From: Propionibacteriales bacterium
GTDB taxonomy: Bacteria > Actinomycetota > Actinomycetes > Propionibacteriales > Nocardioidaceae
DNA length: 64,000 nucleotides
Assembly (NCBI GenBank): GCA_026392465.1
Contig: JAPLCA010000030.1
Location: 1 to 64,000, forward strand
Direction: 5' to 3'
Positions 28,247 through 37,487 of this stretch are shown here, in pieces (positions within the stretch are counted from its first letter, which is position 1; each line of letters begins with the position of its first letter). Both the position numbers and the translations under genes were made by a program. The notes beneath the pieces were generated by a model. That model was not told the origin of the DNA and did no database searches. It saw only the letters and a list, made by a program, of their open reading frames with translations.

Positions 28247-28278
28247 GCGTTCCTTCTCGTTCGGGGTGAGGGTCTCGC

Positions 28279-29088
28279 TCACGTGTGCAGGCCGCACTCG
28301 GTCTTGTCCAGACCGGCCCAGCGACCCGCGCGGGGGTCCTCGCCGGGCGCGACGCGACGGGTGCACGGCGCGCAGCCGATCGACGGGTAGCCGTCCTTCA
28401 CGAGCGGGTTGACGACGACGTCGTGCTCCTCCGCGTAGGCGAGCAGCTCGTCGAAGGTCCAGGCGGCGAGGGGGTTGACCTTCACCAGGCCGTTCTTCTC
28501 ATCCCACGAGACCAGGGGCGTGTCGGCGCGGGTCGGGCCCTCGTCGCGGCGCACGCCGGTGATCCACACCTCGTAGCCGGCGAGTGTGCGGCTGAGCGGC
28601 TCGACCTTGCGCAGGTGGCAGCAGAGGCCGGGGTCGCGGGCGAAGAGGTCCTTGCCGTGCTCGGCGTCCTGCTCCGCGACGGTCTGCCGCGGCATCACGT
28701 CGACGATCGTGAGCTCCATCGAGGACTCGACGGCGTCGCGCGTGCCGATCGTCTCGGCGAAGTGGTACCCGGTCTCGAGGAAGAGCGTGTCGACCCACGG
28801 CAGGTGCCCCGCGACGACGTGGGGGAGCACGGCGTCGGCCATGGAGCACGCGACCGCCGTGCGGTAGCCGAACTCGTCCGCGACCCACGCCAGCACCTCG
28901 TCCGTGCTCGCGTCGGCGAGGCGCACGGCGGCCTCCTCGGCGACGGCGCGCAGCGTGTCCGCGTCGCGGCGGGGTCCGAGGACCGCGTCGCGGGTGCGGT
29001 GGTGCTCCTCGCGCGCGGCGTCGTGCGCGAGCTGGCGGTCCCGGCGCTCCGCGAGCGTCAGGCCGGAGGTGGGCAGGGTCTCGGGCAT
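28279..29088 (-). CDS. cysH: APS reductase (iron-sulfur CysH type)
   Basis: A 269-residue PP-loop reductase that turns adenylyl sulfate into sulfite. Two cysteine pairs (GLCCHLRKVEPL and GCAPCTRRV) bind a [4Fe-4S] cluster, the mark of APS-type reductases, and the C-terminal ECGLH motif carries the catalytic Cys. The substrate loops CSMADAVLPHVV and LFLETGYHFAET are present. First gene of the sulfate operon. The intergenic space upstream is 62 nt, with no S-box or other riboswitch visible. Confidence 0.94.
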   Translation of the reverse strand: MPETLPTSGLTLAERRDRQLAHDAAREEHHRTRDAVLGPRRDADTLRAVAEEAAVRLADASTDEVLAWVADEFGYRTAVACSMADAVLPHVVAGHLPWVDTLFLETGYHFAETIGTRDAVESSMELTIVDVMPRQTVAEQDAEHGKDLFARDPGLCCHLRKVEPLSRTLAGYEVWITGVRRDEGPTRADTPLVSWDEKNGLVKVNPLAAWTFDELLAYAEEHDVVVNPLVKDGYPSIGCAPCTRRVAPGEDPRAGRWAGLDKTECGLHT

Positions 29089-29150
29089 GGTTCAAGCGTA
29101 GGCGGGCATCCCGAAGAGTGGGCACGGCAGTCACATGATGGACAGGTCGG

Positions 29151-30398
29151 CTACGGCACGCGCTCCGGGGCACGCGACACGGCAGGAGCAGGTCTCTCCA
29201 TCGCGCGGAACCGGCGGTCGGCCAGAGGCGCCAGGGTCGCGACGAGGTAGAGCGTCCCGGCGGCGACGAGGGCGCCCTCGAGCCCCAGGACGGCCAGCAG
29301 ACCGCCTGCGACGAGACCGCCGAACGGCATGAGCGCCCACGCGACGGCCGTCGACAGCGACCCGACCCGACCGACCAGTCCACGCGGGATGCGCTCGTAG
29401 AACACGGCGCCCACGATGGGGTTCAGGAAGCCGGAGGCGAGCCCCGCGACCGCCATGACGACGACGGGCCACGCCGTCGAGCCCGTCCAGGCGAGGACGA
29501 CGAACCGGGGGAGCCCGCACACGAGGAAGGCCGTCACGTACACGGCGAACCGGGGCATCCGCTGCGCCCACGCGGCCGCCAGCAGCGAGCCGACGAGCGA
29601 CGTCGCCGCCATCACCGCGAGCAGCAGCCCGACGGCGGCGACCCCGGCGCCGCTGCGCTCGGCCCAGACCGGCAGCAGCACGGCCGTCAGGCCGACGTCG
29701 AGGAGGTTGGTGACGGCGATCATCGACGTCAGCGCCAGGATGACGGGGTCTCCGCGCAGGAACGTCCAGCCCTCCCGCAGCCGACGTCCGTACCGCTCGG
29801 GGCGACCTGCCGGCTCGGTCCGAGGCAGGAGGCGACCGGTTCCCGTCCCGAGCACCACGGCGGCGAGGGCGAGGCCGGCCGCGTTCGCCAGCAGGGCGTC
29901 GGCCGCTCCGACGAGGGCGACGAGCAGGGCGGCGAGCGCCGCACCGACGAGGCCGGCCGTGCGCTCGACGCCCGACGAGAGCCCGGTGACCCGCTCGAGC
30001 GGCACGTCCGCGACCTCGGCGACGGTCGGCGCGAGGCTTCGCCGCGCCGCGTCCGCCGGTCCGCGCAGCGCGCCGACGACCGCCACCAGCAGGAGGAGGA
30101 GCGGGAAGGGCAGGGCCCCGAGGTGGTGGAGCACGGGCACAGCACACACCACCGCGGCGCTGGCCGCGTCGCAGCCGACCGCAACCCGACGGGCTCCGAG
30201 GTGGTCGATCACGGGCCCGGCCAGGACCTTCGCGACCACGAGCGGAGCGAGCTCGGCGAACGCGACGAGCCCGGCCGCAGAGGGTGACCCGGTCGTCGTG
30301 AGCGCCAGCCACGGGATGGCGACGGCCGCCAGTCGCGTGCCGGTCAGGGCGAGCCCGTCGGCGACGAGCCACGCGACGAGCAGCCGACCCCTCCTCAT
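29151..30398 (-). CDS. MFS transporter
   Basis: A 415-residue permease with about 12 helices and the MFS loop pattern (GPVIDHLGARRVAVG between helices 2 and 3). Overall composition matches MFS drug/metabolite exporters of the MFS_3/EntS group. It begins 10 nt after the stop of an ArsR-type regulator on the same strand, so the two form a regulator-pump operon behind a 34-bp palindrome. Exported compound unknown. Confidence 0.86.
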   Translation of the reverse strand: MRRGRLLVAWLVADGLALTGTRLAAVAIPWLALTTTGSPSAAGLVAFAELAPLVVAKVLAGPVIDHLGARRVAVGCDAASAAVVCAVPVLHHLGALPFPLLLLLVAVVGALRGPADAARRSLAPTVAEVADVPLERVTGLSSGVERTAGLVGAALAALLVALVGAADALLANAAGLALAAVVLGTGTGRLLPRTEPAGRPERYGRRLREGWTFLRGDPVILALTSMIAVTNLLDVGLTAVLLPVWAERSGAGVAAVGLLLAVMAATSLVGSLLAAAWAQRMPRFAVYVTAFLVCGLPRFVVLAWTGSTAWPVVVMAVAGLASGFLNPIVGAVFYERIPRGLVGRVGSLSTAVAWALMPFGGLVAGGLLAVLGLEGALVAAGTLYLVATLAPLADRRFRAMERPAPAVSRAPERVP

Positions 30399-30408
30399 GC
30401 GTCGAGCC

Positions 30409-30969
30409 TCATGCGTCGGTCACGCTGCCGGGCCACGGATTCGCGTGGACGCGGACGCTGAACGGTCGCGCGTCGGGGTGGTCGTCGTCCTCCACGGCCG
30501 ACAGCAGGGCGACGAGCTGCTCGGTCAGCGCACGGGCCCGCTCCGGTCGCAGCCGCCGCACCCAGTCGCTGAGGGTCGAGGCCGCTCGCCACTCCTCGGG
30601 CAGCAGCGGGTACTCCTCGACGGCTCGCTGGAGCTGCTCGGCGTGCACGACGGCGACGGCCTGGCCGAACGCGTCGACCGCGGCGAGCTCGTCGGCGTCC
30701 CGAGGCGTGCTGGTCGACGTCGAGCGGTGCACGGCACGCCACCAGCGGGTCCGGGCGTCTCCGTCGCCCTCGGCCTCCTCGACGAACCCGTGCACGGCGA
30801 GCTGGCGCAGGTGGTAGGACGTCGCCCCCGACGAGGTGCCGGTCCGCGCGGCCAGGGTCGTGGCCGTCGCCGGCCCGTCGATCCGCAGCAGTCCCAGCAG
30901 GCGCAGCCGCAGGGGGTGGCTCAGGGCGCGGAGGGCGTGGGCGGACGGGACGACGGAAGGCTCGGTCAC
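30409..30969 (-). CDS. ArsR-family winged-helix transcriptional regulator
   Basis: A 186-residue regulator: N-terminal winged helix (about residues 8-80; ALSHPLRLRLLGLLRIDG, TSSGATSYHLRQLAVHGFVEE) and a C-terminal helical ligand domain (about 100-170) without obvious metal-binding Cys clusters. It is therefore more like the HTH_20 ArsR-type repressors of MFS pumps than the metal sensors. GTG 30969 is the first good start. A perfect 34-bp palindrome lies 15 nt upstream of it. Confidence 0.88.
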   Translation of the reverse strand: MTEPSVVPSAHALRALSHPLRLRLLGLLRIDGPATATTLAARTGTSSGATSYHLRQLAVHGFVEEAEGDGDARTRWWRAVHRSTSTSTPRDADELAAVDAFGQAVAVVHAEQLQRAVEEYPLLPEEWRAASTLSDWVRRLRPERARALTEQLVALLSAVEDDDHPDARPFSVRVHANPWPGSVTDA

Positions 30970-30983
30970 GGGACCAGCGTAGA

Positions 30984-31017
30984 TCGCCAAGAGATCTTTG
31001 CAAAGATCTCTTGGCGA
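30984..31017. promoter_or_regulatory. Perfect 34-bp palindromic operator
   Basis: TCGCCAAGAGATCTTTG (30984-31000) is followed without spacer by its exact reverse complement (31001-31017). Each half itself contains a near-palindrome around AGATCT, so two dimer sites may sit side by side. It is placed between the divergent ArsR regulator and the YrdC gene, in much lower GC than its surroundings. Likely operator of the ArsR-MFS unit, and perhaps also of the plus-strand gene. Confidence 0.8.
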
Positions 31018-31072
31018 ACTGTGCGGGTGTCGACGGGTGGGCATCGGGGCGTCGGGCTCGTAGGGTCGGGAC

Positions 31073-31693
31073 ATGGCCCGCTACCTCGAGATCCACCCGC
31101 AGAACCCGCAGAGCCGCGCCGTCGAGCAGGCGACCTCGATCCTGCGCGACGGCGGCCTCGTCGCGTACCCCACGGACTCGGGCTACGCGCTCGGCGCGGC
31201 TCCGGGCAACCAGGACGCCCTCGACCGGATCCGGAGCATCCGCAGGCTCGACGACAAGCACCACTTCACGCTCGTCTGCAAGGACTTCGCGCAGCTCGGG
31301 CAGCTCGTGCACCTCGACAACGCGATCTTCCGCGCGGTCAAGAACGCCACACCGGGGCCCTACACCTTCATCCTGCCGGGCACCCGCGAGGTGCCGCGAC
31401 GACTGCTCCACCCGAAGAAGAAGACCGTCGGCGTGCGCATCCCCGACCACGTCGTCGTCCGGGCACTTCTCGACTCCCTGGGGGAGCCGATCCTGTCGAG
31501 CACCCTCATCCTGCCCGGCGAGACCGAGCCGATGACGGAGGGCTGGCTGGTCAAGGAGGAGCTCGACCACCTCGTGGACGCCGTCGTCGAGTCGGGCGAG
31601 GTCGTGGCCGAGCCGACGACCGTCGTGGACTTCGTCGACGGCGTGCCGGAGGTCGTGCGCGAGGGCGCGGGCGACCCGGACCGCTTCCGGTGA
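31073..31693 (+). CDS. Sua5/YciO/YrdC-family protein
   Basis: A 206-residue YrdC-fold protein. The N-terminal block YPTDSGYALGAAPGNQDALD, the basic site SIRRLDDKHHFTLVCKDF and GPYTFILPGTREVPRRLL are typical of the YciO branch, related to threonylcarbamoyl-AMP synthases that make the tRNA t6A precursor. Because YciO-like members may not be the cell's main t6A enzyme, tRNA modification is possible but not certain. ATG 31073; the stop overlaps the next GTG by 4 nt. Confidence 0.86.
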   Translation: MARYLEIHPQNPQSRAVEQATSILRDGGLVAYPTDSGYALGAAPGNQDALDRIRSIRRLDDKHHFTLVCKDFAQLGQLVHLDNAIFRAVKNATPGPYTFILPGTREVPRRLLHPKKKTVGVRIPDHVVVRALLDSLGEPILSSTLILPGETEPMTEGWLVKEELDHLVDAVVESGEVVAEPTTVVDFVDGVPEVVREGAGDPDRFR

Positions 31694-32415
31694 GCCCGTC
31701 GGCCGCACCGGGAGCCACCTTCGTCCTGGTCCCCGGCGCCGGGGGCTCGCCGTGGTTCTGGAGCCGCGTGGTGCCGCTGCTCGAGGCGATCGGTCACCGG
31801 GCGGTCGCGGTCGACCTGCCGGGGGAGGACCCCGAGGTCGACCTGCAGGGCTACGTCGACCGGGTGGTGGAGGCCGTGCGTACCTCCCGCGGCCACGGTC
31901 CGGTGGTGCTGGTGGGCCAGTCCTTCGGCGGCTTCAGCGCGTCGGCAGCGGCCCTCGTCGAGCCCGTCGACCTGCTCGTGCTGCTGAACGCGATGGTCCC
32001 GCGGCCCGGGGAGTCGGGCGTGCAGTGGTGGCGCGCCGTCGGCCAGGCCGCAGCCCGGCGCGAGGCCGAGGCGGCCGCCGGACGCGACCCGTCGCGGCCG
32101 TTCGACGTGCTCGAGGTGTTCTTCCACGACGCGCCCGACGACGTGCTGGCCGAGGCCGCCGAGCACGACCGGCAGCAGACCGACCGCGCCTTCGGATCCC
32201 CGTGGCCGGGTGAGCGCTGGCCCGACGTGCCCACCCATGTGCTCGTCGCCGACGACGACCGGCTCTTCCCGCCGGGCCTGCAGGAGCGCGTGGCGCAGGA
32301 ACGGCTCGGTGTCACGCCGAGGTCGGTACCAGGGGGTCACCTGAACGCCCTGACCCGGCCCCAGAAGCTGGTCGACGCCCTGGTGGCCTGCCTCAGCGAC
32401 GCCGTGCCGAGCTGA
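31690..32415 (+). CDS. Alpha/beta hydrolase (salicylate-esterase-like)
   Basis: A 241-residue hydrolase. LVPGAGGSPWFWSRVVPLLE is the oxyanion loop, GQSFGG (about residues 76-81) the nucleophile elbow, ADDDRLFPP the acid, and VPGGHLNALTRP the catalytic His. This layout matches AB_hydrolase_6/MES-type esterases. GTG 31690 is coupled to the YrdC gene. Convergent with an MFS gene, whose last codons it overlaps by 23 bp. Substrate unknown. Confidence 0.8.
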   Translation: MSPSAAPGATFVLVPGAGGSPWFWSRVVPLLEAIGHRAVAVDLPGEDPEVDLQGYVDRVVEAVRTSRGHGPVVLVGQSFGGFSASAAALVEPVDLLVLLNAMVPRPGESGVQWWRAVGQAAARREAEAAAGRDPSRPFDVLEVFFHDAPDDVLAEAAEHDRQQTDRAFGSPWPGERWPDVPTHVLVADDDRLFPPGLQERVAQERLGVTPRSVPGGHLNALTRPQKLVDALVACLSDAVPS

Positions 32416-33565
32416 GCACCAGCGGTGCGGTCGCGGCCAGCAGCGCCGCGAGCAGGAGCATGGCGGGCGTCCCGGGCAGCCACGACAGCAGCAGCGTCCC
32501 CAGGTACGGTGCGGCGAAGCCGAGGTAGGTCAGGCTGTAGAAGACGGCCGTCACCGTGGCGAGGTCGGCCGGCCCCGCCACCTCCTCGACCGTGGCCAGG
32601 CCGGCGACGAGGATCCAGCCGTACGCGGCCCCGAGCCCCACGGCCGCCAGGACGGTGAGCGCGCCCCACCCCGTCAGCGACGCGAGCGTGGCCACGAGGA
32701 AGCCGACGACGCCGGCGCCCACGCCCAGCAGGACGGTGGTGCGCGGGGAGCGGCGACGACCGAGCGGCTGGACGAGGACACCGGTCCAGAGCGTCAGCGC
32801 CACGAGCGCTCCGCCCACGGCGACGTTCGGGCCGGGGACGGGGGCGACCTGCGGCACCGTCGCGAACGCCAGCGTCGCGCACCCGAAGACCCAGGGTGCG
32901 GTGAACAGCGTGCGTCGCACGAAGGCGGGGGAGCGCAGCGCGTGCACGACGCGACCCGTCTCGGCGTCGAGCGGGTCGTGGTGCGCGCGCACCGGCTCGG
33001 GCGCGTTCCAGGCGAACACGGCGACGAGCACCGTGAGGACGAGGTGCGGGACGTAGGGCAGCAGCAGGGGGTGCGGGAGCCACTGGGCCATCAGCCCGGT
33101 GACGAGCGGGCCCGTGCCGAAGCCGGCCGACAGCGCGATCGCCGCACGTCGTGCGCCCGTGCCGGCCGGTCCGGTCGAGAGCTCCTTGACCCAGGCGGTC
33201 CCGGGAGCGAACGCCGCGCCTGAGGCGACACCGGCGAGCAGGCGACCCAGCAGGAGCAGCAGGAGGCTGTGGCCACCGAGCAGCAGCACCACGGTGGCGA
33301 CGAAGGAGAGCACGAGCACCGGCCGCATGACGCGGCGTCGGCCGAGCCGGTCCGAGACGGGTGCGACGAGCAGCAGCGTCGGGATGAGCCCGACGGCGTA
33401 GGCCCCGAACAGCAGCGTCACCTCGGCGGCGGTCGCACCGTCCTCGACGCGGTAGACGGGCAGCAGGGCGGCGAACTGGTTGGCGCCCCAGCCGACCGCG
33501 AAGAGCGACAGCGCCGGCGCCGGCCACGACCGGGACGCACGCTGGACGGGTCCGGGAAGCAGCAC
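32393..33565 (-). CDS. MFS transporter
   Basis: A 390-residue protein with about 12 helices. The motif DRLGRRRVMRP follows helix 2, the classic MFS loop, and a second GRRRSPRT loop is at mid-protein. GTG 33565 is the only good start after the upstream stop. Its 3' end overlaps the convergent hydrolase gene by 23 bp. The DNA-glycosylase gene lies 26 nt upstream on the same strand, so co-transcription is possible. Substrate not predictable. Confidence 0.82.
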   Translation of the reverse strand: MLLPGPVQRASRSWPAPALSLFAVGWGANQFAALLPVYRVEDGATAAEVTLLFGAYAVGLIPTLLLVAPVSDRLGRRRVMRPVLVLSFVATVVLLLGGHSLLLLLLGRLLAGVASGAAFAPGTAWVKELSTGPAGTGARRAAIALSAGFGTGPLVTGLMAQWLPHPLLLPYVPHLVLTVLVAVFAWNAPEPVRAHHDPLDAETGRVVHALRSPAFVRRTLFTAPWVFGCATLAFATVPQVAPVPGPNVAVGGALVALTLWTGVLVQPLGRRRSPRTTVLLGVGAGVVGFLVATLASLTGWGALTVLAAVGLGAAYGWILVAGLATVEEVAGPADLATVTAVFYSLTYLGFAAPYLGTLLLSWLPGTPAMLLLAALLAATAPLVLSSARRR

Positions 33566-33591
33566 GCGCCCACTGTAGGAGCGGGCGACGG

Positions 33592-34506
33592 CTACCGCCC
33601 GCGGTGGTCGACGCGCGACATGCGGGACCCGCGTCGCTCGACCTGCACGTGCGGGCTGAGCTGCATGAGGCGCAGCGCGACGAACCGGTGCGGGCGGAAC
33701 GGTTCGAGCGCGGCGGCGACCTCGTCGTCGTGCTCGAGCCGTCGGCCGAGCAGCGCGGTGCCGACCGTGCTGGCCAGGTGGTAGTCGCCGAAGGGGACGG
33801 CGTCGGTGTCGCCGAATGCCCGCGAGCCGACCTCCGCTGCCGTCCACACCCCGATGCCGGGGATGCTGCGCAGGCCGCGGTACGCACCGAGAAGGTCGTG
33901 GGGGCCGAGACGCTCGAGCGCGTCCGCCATCCGGGTGGCGGCCTGTGCCGTGCGGTAGCGCTTCGGGTCGACCCCGCAGTGGTGCCACGCCCACGACGGC
34001 AGCGCCGCCCAGGCGGCACCGGTGAGGGGCACACGCATCCCCGCGGGCGCCGGGCCCGGCGCCGGCTCGCCGTGGCGGTGCAGCAGCTGGCGCCAGGACA
34101 GGAAGGCGTCGGCGCCGAGCACCTTCTGCTCGATGATCGCGGGCACCAGGGCGCCCACGACGTCGCCCGTGCACGGCACGCGGAGCCCCGGGAAGCGTCG
34201 GTGCGCGTCGGCGACGACGGGGTGGGCGAGGGGCAGGTCGTCGACGGGCAGCCCGACGAGCCGGGGCAGCGCCTCGGCCTGGTGCTCGGCGCCGGGGCCC
34301 CACGCCTGCAGGTGGACGGCTGAGGGTCCGACCTGGCGCAGCAGCGTGGTGGCTGGACCGTCGGGGGTGCGCACGACGCGCCAGTGGTCGTGGCCGACGC
34401 GTCGGTACGCCGGGTCGGCGGGCCCTCGGCGCAGGGTGGAGAGGGTGCGGCGGAGGTCGAGCGGCGCGCCGTCGTCGTGGATGCGTTGCGCCTCAGGCTC
34501 AGCCAC
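33592..34506 (-). CDS. DNA-3-methyladenine glycosylase-like HhH-GPD protein
   Basis: A 304-residue base-excision enzyme of the AlkA/HhH-GPD superfamily. The helix-hairpin-helix is LRSIPGIGVWTAAEVGSRAF, followed by the catalytic Asp in DAVPFGDYHLA. The N-terminal AlkA-like beta domain carries DHWRVVRTPDGPA. It would remove alkylated bases from DNA. GTG 34506 lies inside the end of the upstream DUF1992 gene (8-nt overlap), so translation is coupled. It lacks the [4Fe-4S] cysteines of MutY/Nth. Confidence 0.85.
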   Translation of the reverse strand: MAEPEAQRIHDDGAPLDLRRTLSTLRRGPADPAYRRVGHDHWRVVRTPDGPATTLLRQVGPSAVHLQAWGPGAEHQAEALPRLVGLPVDDLPLAHPVVADAHRRFPGLRVPCTGDVVGALVPAIIEQKVLGADAFLSWRQLLHRHGEPAPGPAPAGMRVPLTGAAWAALPSWAWHHCGVDPKRYRTAQAATRMADALERLGPHDLLGAYRGLRSIPGIGVWTAAEVGSRAFGDTDAVPFGDYHLASTVGTALLGRRLEHDDEVAAALEPFRPHRFVALRLMQLSPHVQVERRGSRMSRVDHRGR

Positions 34507-35047
34507 GGGGCGTCCGCCACTGCCACCAGCGTCGTCGCGGCGGCGGGGGAGACGTGCGCGCGGCGGCCCGTGCGCGCAGGCGCTCACGCCATGCGGCAAC
34601 CTCCTCCTCGACGTCGCGCAGGGGCGTGACGACGGGCGGTCCGCCCTGGAGCTGACGTCGGGCCTCGACGACCCGCCGGTTGAAGTCGGTCAGGAGGTCG
34701 CGGACGTGGGTCTCCGAGCCGGAGGTGTCGAGGAGGTCGTCGAGCTCGGCGTCCTCGCGTCGCAGCGCGAGCGCCGGCGGGAGGACGCCGGAGACGTTCT
34801 CGCGCTCCATCAGCTGCTTGAGCCACCAGTCGGGGTCGTGGCGGTAGACCCGCGCCGGGAGCGGCTTGCCCGCCAGCGGCAGGTCGTCGAACTCGCCGCG
34901 CGCGATCGCGGCCCGGACCTGTCCGTCGACGTAGAGGGTCTGGTCCTCGGGGCGGCGTCCGCGCTCGGGGCGCGACGGCGTCTCCTCGGGCGCGGGGTCG
35001 TCGCCGAGCCGGTAGTGCGCCGCCCGGCGGCGGGGGTCGTCGGCCAT
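34499..35047 (-). CDS. DUF1992 (DnaJ-homologue subfamily C-like) protein
   Basis: A 182-residue protein. The DUF1992 domain (about residues 35-110) shows VRAAIARGEFDDLPLAGKPL and the DPDWWLKQLMERENVSGVLP block; the basic C-terminus ends RRRWWQWRTPRG. The family is related to eukaryotic DNAJC28 but lacks a J-domain, and its role is unknown. ATG 35047 is fixed by AGGAGG 5 nt upstream. That Shine-Dalgarno is inside a long hairpin just after glpK. Confidence 0.82.
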   Translation of the reverse strand: MADDPRRRAAHYRLGDDPAPEETPSRPERGRRPEDQTLYVDGQVRAAIARGEFDDLPLAGKPLPARVYRHDPDWWLKQLMERENVSGVLPPALALRREDAELDDLLDTSGSETHVRDLLTDFNRRVVEARRQLQGGPPVVTPLRDVEEEVAAWRERLRARAAARTSPPPPRRRWWQWRTPRG

Positions 35048-35083
35048 CGTTCCTCCTGGCTCCACCGTAGCCAGGAGGAACGA
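35047..35083 (-). terminator. Hairpin after glpK that also pairs the DUF1992 Shine-Dalgarno
   Basis: A 15-bp stem (35047-35061 with 35069-35083) with a 7-nt loop. On the minus strand it lies 15 nt after the glpK stop, so it can terminate glpFK transcription. Its 3' arm contains AGGAGG and ends at the A of the DUF1992 ATG, so in a read-through mRNA the ribosome-binding site would be paired. The dual role is inferred. Confidence 0.65.
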
Positions 35084-35098
35084 CATCGGCCCCTCAGC

Positions 35099-36619
35099 TC
35101 AGTCGACGTCGTCGTCGACCCAGTCGAGGGTCTTGGTGACGGCCTTCTTCCAGCTGCGGTAGTACTTCTCGCGCTCGTCCTCGGACATCTGGGGCGTCCA
35201 CCGCTTGTCCTCGCCCCAGTTGGCGCGCAGGTCGTCCTCGTTCTGCCAGTAGTCGACGGCGAGCCCGGCGGCGTAGGCGGCGCCGAGCGCGGTGGTCTCG
35301 GCCACCTTGGGGCGTACGACGTCGACACCGAGGATGTCGGCCTGGAACTGCATGAGCGTCTCGTTGACGACCATGCCGCCGTCGACGCGCAGCTCGGCGA
35401 GCGGCACGCCGGAGTCGGCGTTCATGGCGTCGAGCACCTCGCGCGTCTGGTAGGCGGTGGACTCGAGCACGGCCCTGGCGATGTGGTTCTTGTTCACGTA
35501 GCGGGTCAGTCCCACGAGCGCGCCGCGTGCGTCGGGTCGCCAGTGCGGGGCGAACAGGCCGGAGAAGGCGGGGACGAAGTAGGCGCCGCCGTTGTCGTCG
35601 ACCTTGCGCGCGAGCTCCTCGATCTCCGGGGCGCTGGAGATGAGGCCGAGGTTGTCGCGGACCCACTGCACGAGCGATCCGGTGACGGCGATGGAGCCCT
35701 CGAGCGCGTACACCGTCGGCTGGTCGCCGATCTTGTAGCAGACGGTGGTGAGCAGACCGTTCTCCGACGGGACGGCCTCGGTGCCGGTGTTCAGGAGCAT
35801 GAAGTTGCCGGTGCCGTAGGTGTTCTTCGCCTCTCCCTTCGCCAGGCATGCCTGGCCGAAGGTCGCGGCCTGCTGGTCGCCGAGGATGCCGGCGACGGGG
35901 GTGCCGCGCAGGATGCCCGGCTTGCACTCGCCGTAGACCTCCGAGCTGGACCGGATCTCGGGCAGCATCGAGAGCGGGATGCCCATGTCGGCGGCGATCT
36001 GCTCGTCCCACTCGAGGGTCTCGAGGTTCATGAGCATGGTGCGCGAGGCGTTGGTGACGTCGGTGACGTGCACGCCGTCGTTCTCCGCCCCGCCGGTGAG
36101 GTTCCACAGCACCCAGGTGTCCATGGTCCCGAACAGCAGCTCGCCGGCCTCGGCACGCTCCTTGACGCCGTCGACGTTCTCGAGGATCCAGGTGACCTTG
36201 GGGCCGGCGAAGTAGGTGGCGAGCGGCAGGCCGACGGTCTCCTTGTAGCGGTCGGGGCCGGCGTCGCCGCCCAGCCGGTCGACGATCTTCTGGCTGCGCG
36301 TGTCCTGCCAGACGATCGCGTTGTACACGGGCTGGCCCGTGCTGCGGTCCCAGACGACGGCGGTCTCGCGCTGGTTGGTGATGCCGACGGCGGAGATGTT
36401 GCGGCTGTTGAAGTTCGCCTTCGCGAGCGCGCCACCGATGACCCGCCGGGTGTTCTCCCAGATCTCCAGCGCGTCGTGCTCCACCCAGCCCGCGCGGGGG
36501 AAGATCTGCTCGTGCTCGACCTGGTCGACCGCGACGACGGAGCCGCTGCGGTCGAAGATCATCGCGCGGGTGGAGGTCGTGCCCTGGTCGATCGCGAGGA
36601 CGTACGTGTTGTCGGCCAT
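35099..36619 (-). CDS. glpK: Glycerol kinase
   Basis: A 506-residue FGGY-family kinase that makes glycerol 3-phosphate. It shows [19 protein letters not shown] (phosphate loop 1), [20 protein letters not shown], the [12 protein letters not shown] block, and the FGGY signatures including [20 protein letters not shown] and [19 protein letters not shown]. Length is normal. It follows glpF by 46 nt on the same strand. With GlpF it forms the glycerol uptake pair; no glycerol-3-phosphate dehydrogenase gene is adjacent. Confidence 0.96.
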   Translation of the reverse strand: MADNTYVLAIDQGTTSTRAMIFDRSGSVVAVDQVEHEQIFPRAGWVEHDALEIWENTRRVIGGALAKANFNSRNISAVGITNQRETAVVWDRSTGQPVYNAIVWQDTRSQKIVDRLGGDAGPDRYKETVGLPLATYFAGPKVTWILENVDGVKERAEAGELLFGTMDTWVLWNLTGGAENDGVHVTDVTNASRTMLMNLETLEWDEQIAADMGIPLSMLPEIRSSSEVYGECKPGILRGTPVAGILGDQQAATFGQACLAKGEAKNTYGTGNFMLLNTGTEAVPSENGLLTTVCYKIGDQPTVYALEGSIAVTGSLVQWVRDNLGLISSAPEIEELARKVDDNGGAYFVPAFSGLFAPHWRPDARGALVGLTRYVNKNHIARAVLESTAYQTREVLDAMNADSGVPLAELRVDGGMVVNETLMQFQADILGVDVVRPKVAETTALGAAYAAGLAVDYWQNEDDLRANWGEDKRWTPQMSEDEREKYYRSWKKAVTKTLDWVDDDVD

Positions 36620-36665
36620 GCTCGGTTCTCGTTTCTGTGGTGCGGTCGGGTGGGGTTCGGTCAGG

Positions 36666-37388
36666 TCAGGCGTAGTTCGCGGCAGCGGCGAGCAGTCCTG
36701 CGAGGATGCCACCGACGACCGGTCCGACGACAGGGATCCAGGCGTAGGACCAGTTGCTGTCGCGCTTGCGGCGGATGGGCAGCACGGCGTGGGCGATGCG
36801 GGGCCCGAGGTCGCGCGCAGGGTTGATGGCGTAGCCGGTGGGGCCGCCGAGGCTCGCTCCGATGGCGACCACGAGCAGGGCAACGGCGAGCGGGCCGAGC
36901 CCGCTGGGCGTCTTGCCGAACGCGATGATGACGAACACGAGCACGAAGGTGCCGATCACCTCGGTCAGCAGGTTCGAGCTGGTGCGCGGGATCTGGGGCG
37001 CGGTGCAGAACACGCCGAGCTTGTCGTCGGGGTCGCTCTCCTCGGCGTCGAACTGGTCGCGGTAGGCGAGCCAGCAGAGCGCAGCCCCGAGGATCGCGCC
37101 GACCAGCTGCGCCGCGAGGTAGACCAGCACCTTCACCGCGGTGTCGCCGCCGAGGTCGTCTCCCGAGGCGACGAGGCCGAGGGTGACGGCCGGGTTGAGG
37201 TGGGCGCCGGACTGATAGGCCACGTACACGCCGGCGAAGACGGCGAGTCCCCAGCCGATCGTGATCATCAGCGGTCCGCCGCCGTGCCCGTTGGTCTTGG
37301 CGAGCACCACGTTGGCGACGACCCCGCACCCGAGCAGCAGCAACGTGGCCGTGCCCAGCAGCTCGGGCAGGAAGATCCCGGTGAGCAT
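36666..37388 (-). CDS. glpF: Glycerol facilitator, MIP/aquaporin family
   Basis: A 240-residue six-helix channel. The two half-helix motifs are [12 protein letters not shown] (about residue 64) and [11 protein letters not shown] (about 195). The Asp after the second NPAR is typical of glycerol-conducting aquaglyceroporins rather than water channels. Upstream partner of glpK. ATG 37388. About 100 nt separate it from the GNAT gene, which would hold the glpFK promoter. Confidence 0.93.
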   Translation of the reverse strand: MLTGIFLPELLGTATLLLLGCGVVANVVLAKTNGHGGGPLMITIGWGLAVFAGVYVAYQSGAHLNPAVTLGLVASGDDLGGDTAVKVLVYLAAQLVGAILGAALCWLAYRDQFDAEESDPDDKLGVFCTAPQIPRTSSNLLTEVIGTFVLVFVIIAFGKTPSGLGPLAVALLVVAIGASLGGPTGYAINPARDLGPRIAHAVLPIRRKRDSNWSYAWIPVVGPVVGGILAGLLAAAANYA

Positions 37389-37487
37389 GTTTCCCCCCGG
37401 GCCCGGCTCGTCGCCCGTCGTCCGCCCGGTGCGGACGTCCCTGGAAGGCCGAGCGTCGGACCCGCGATCAGGCTAGCGTGATGGTGG

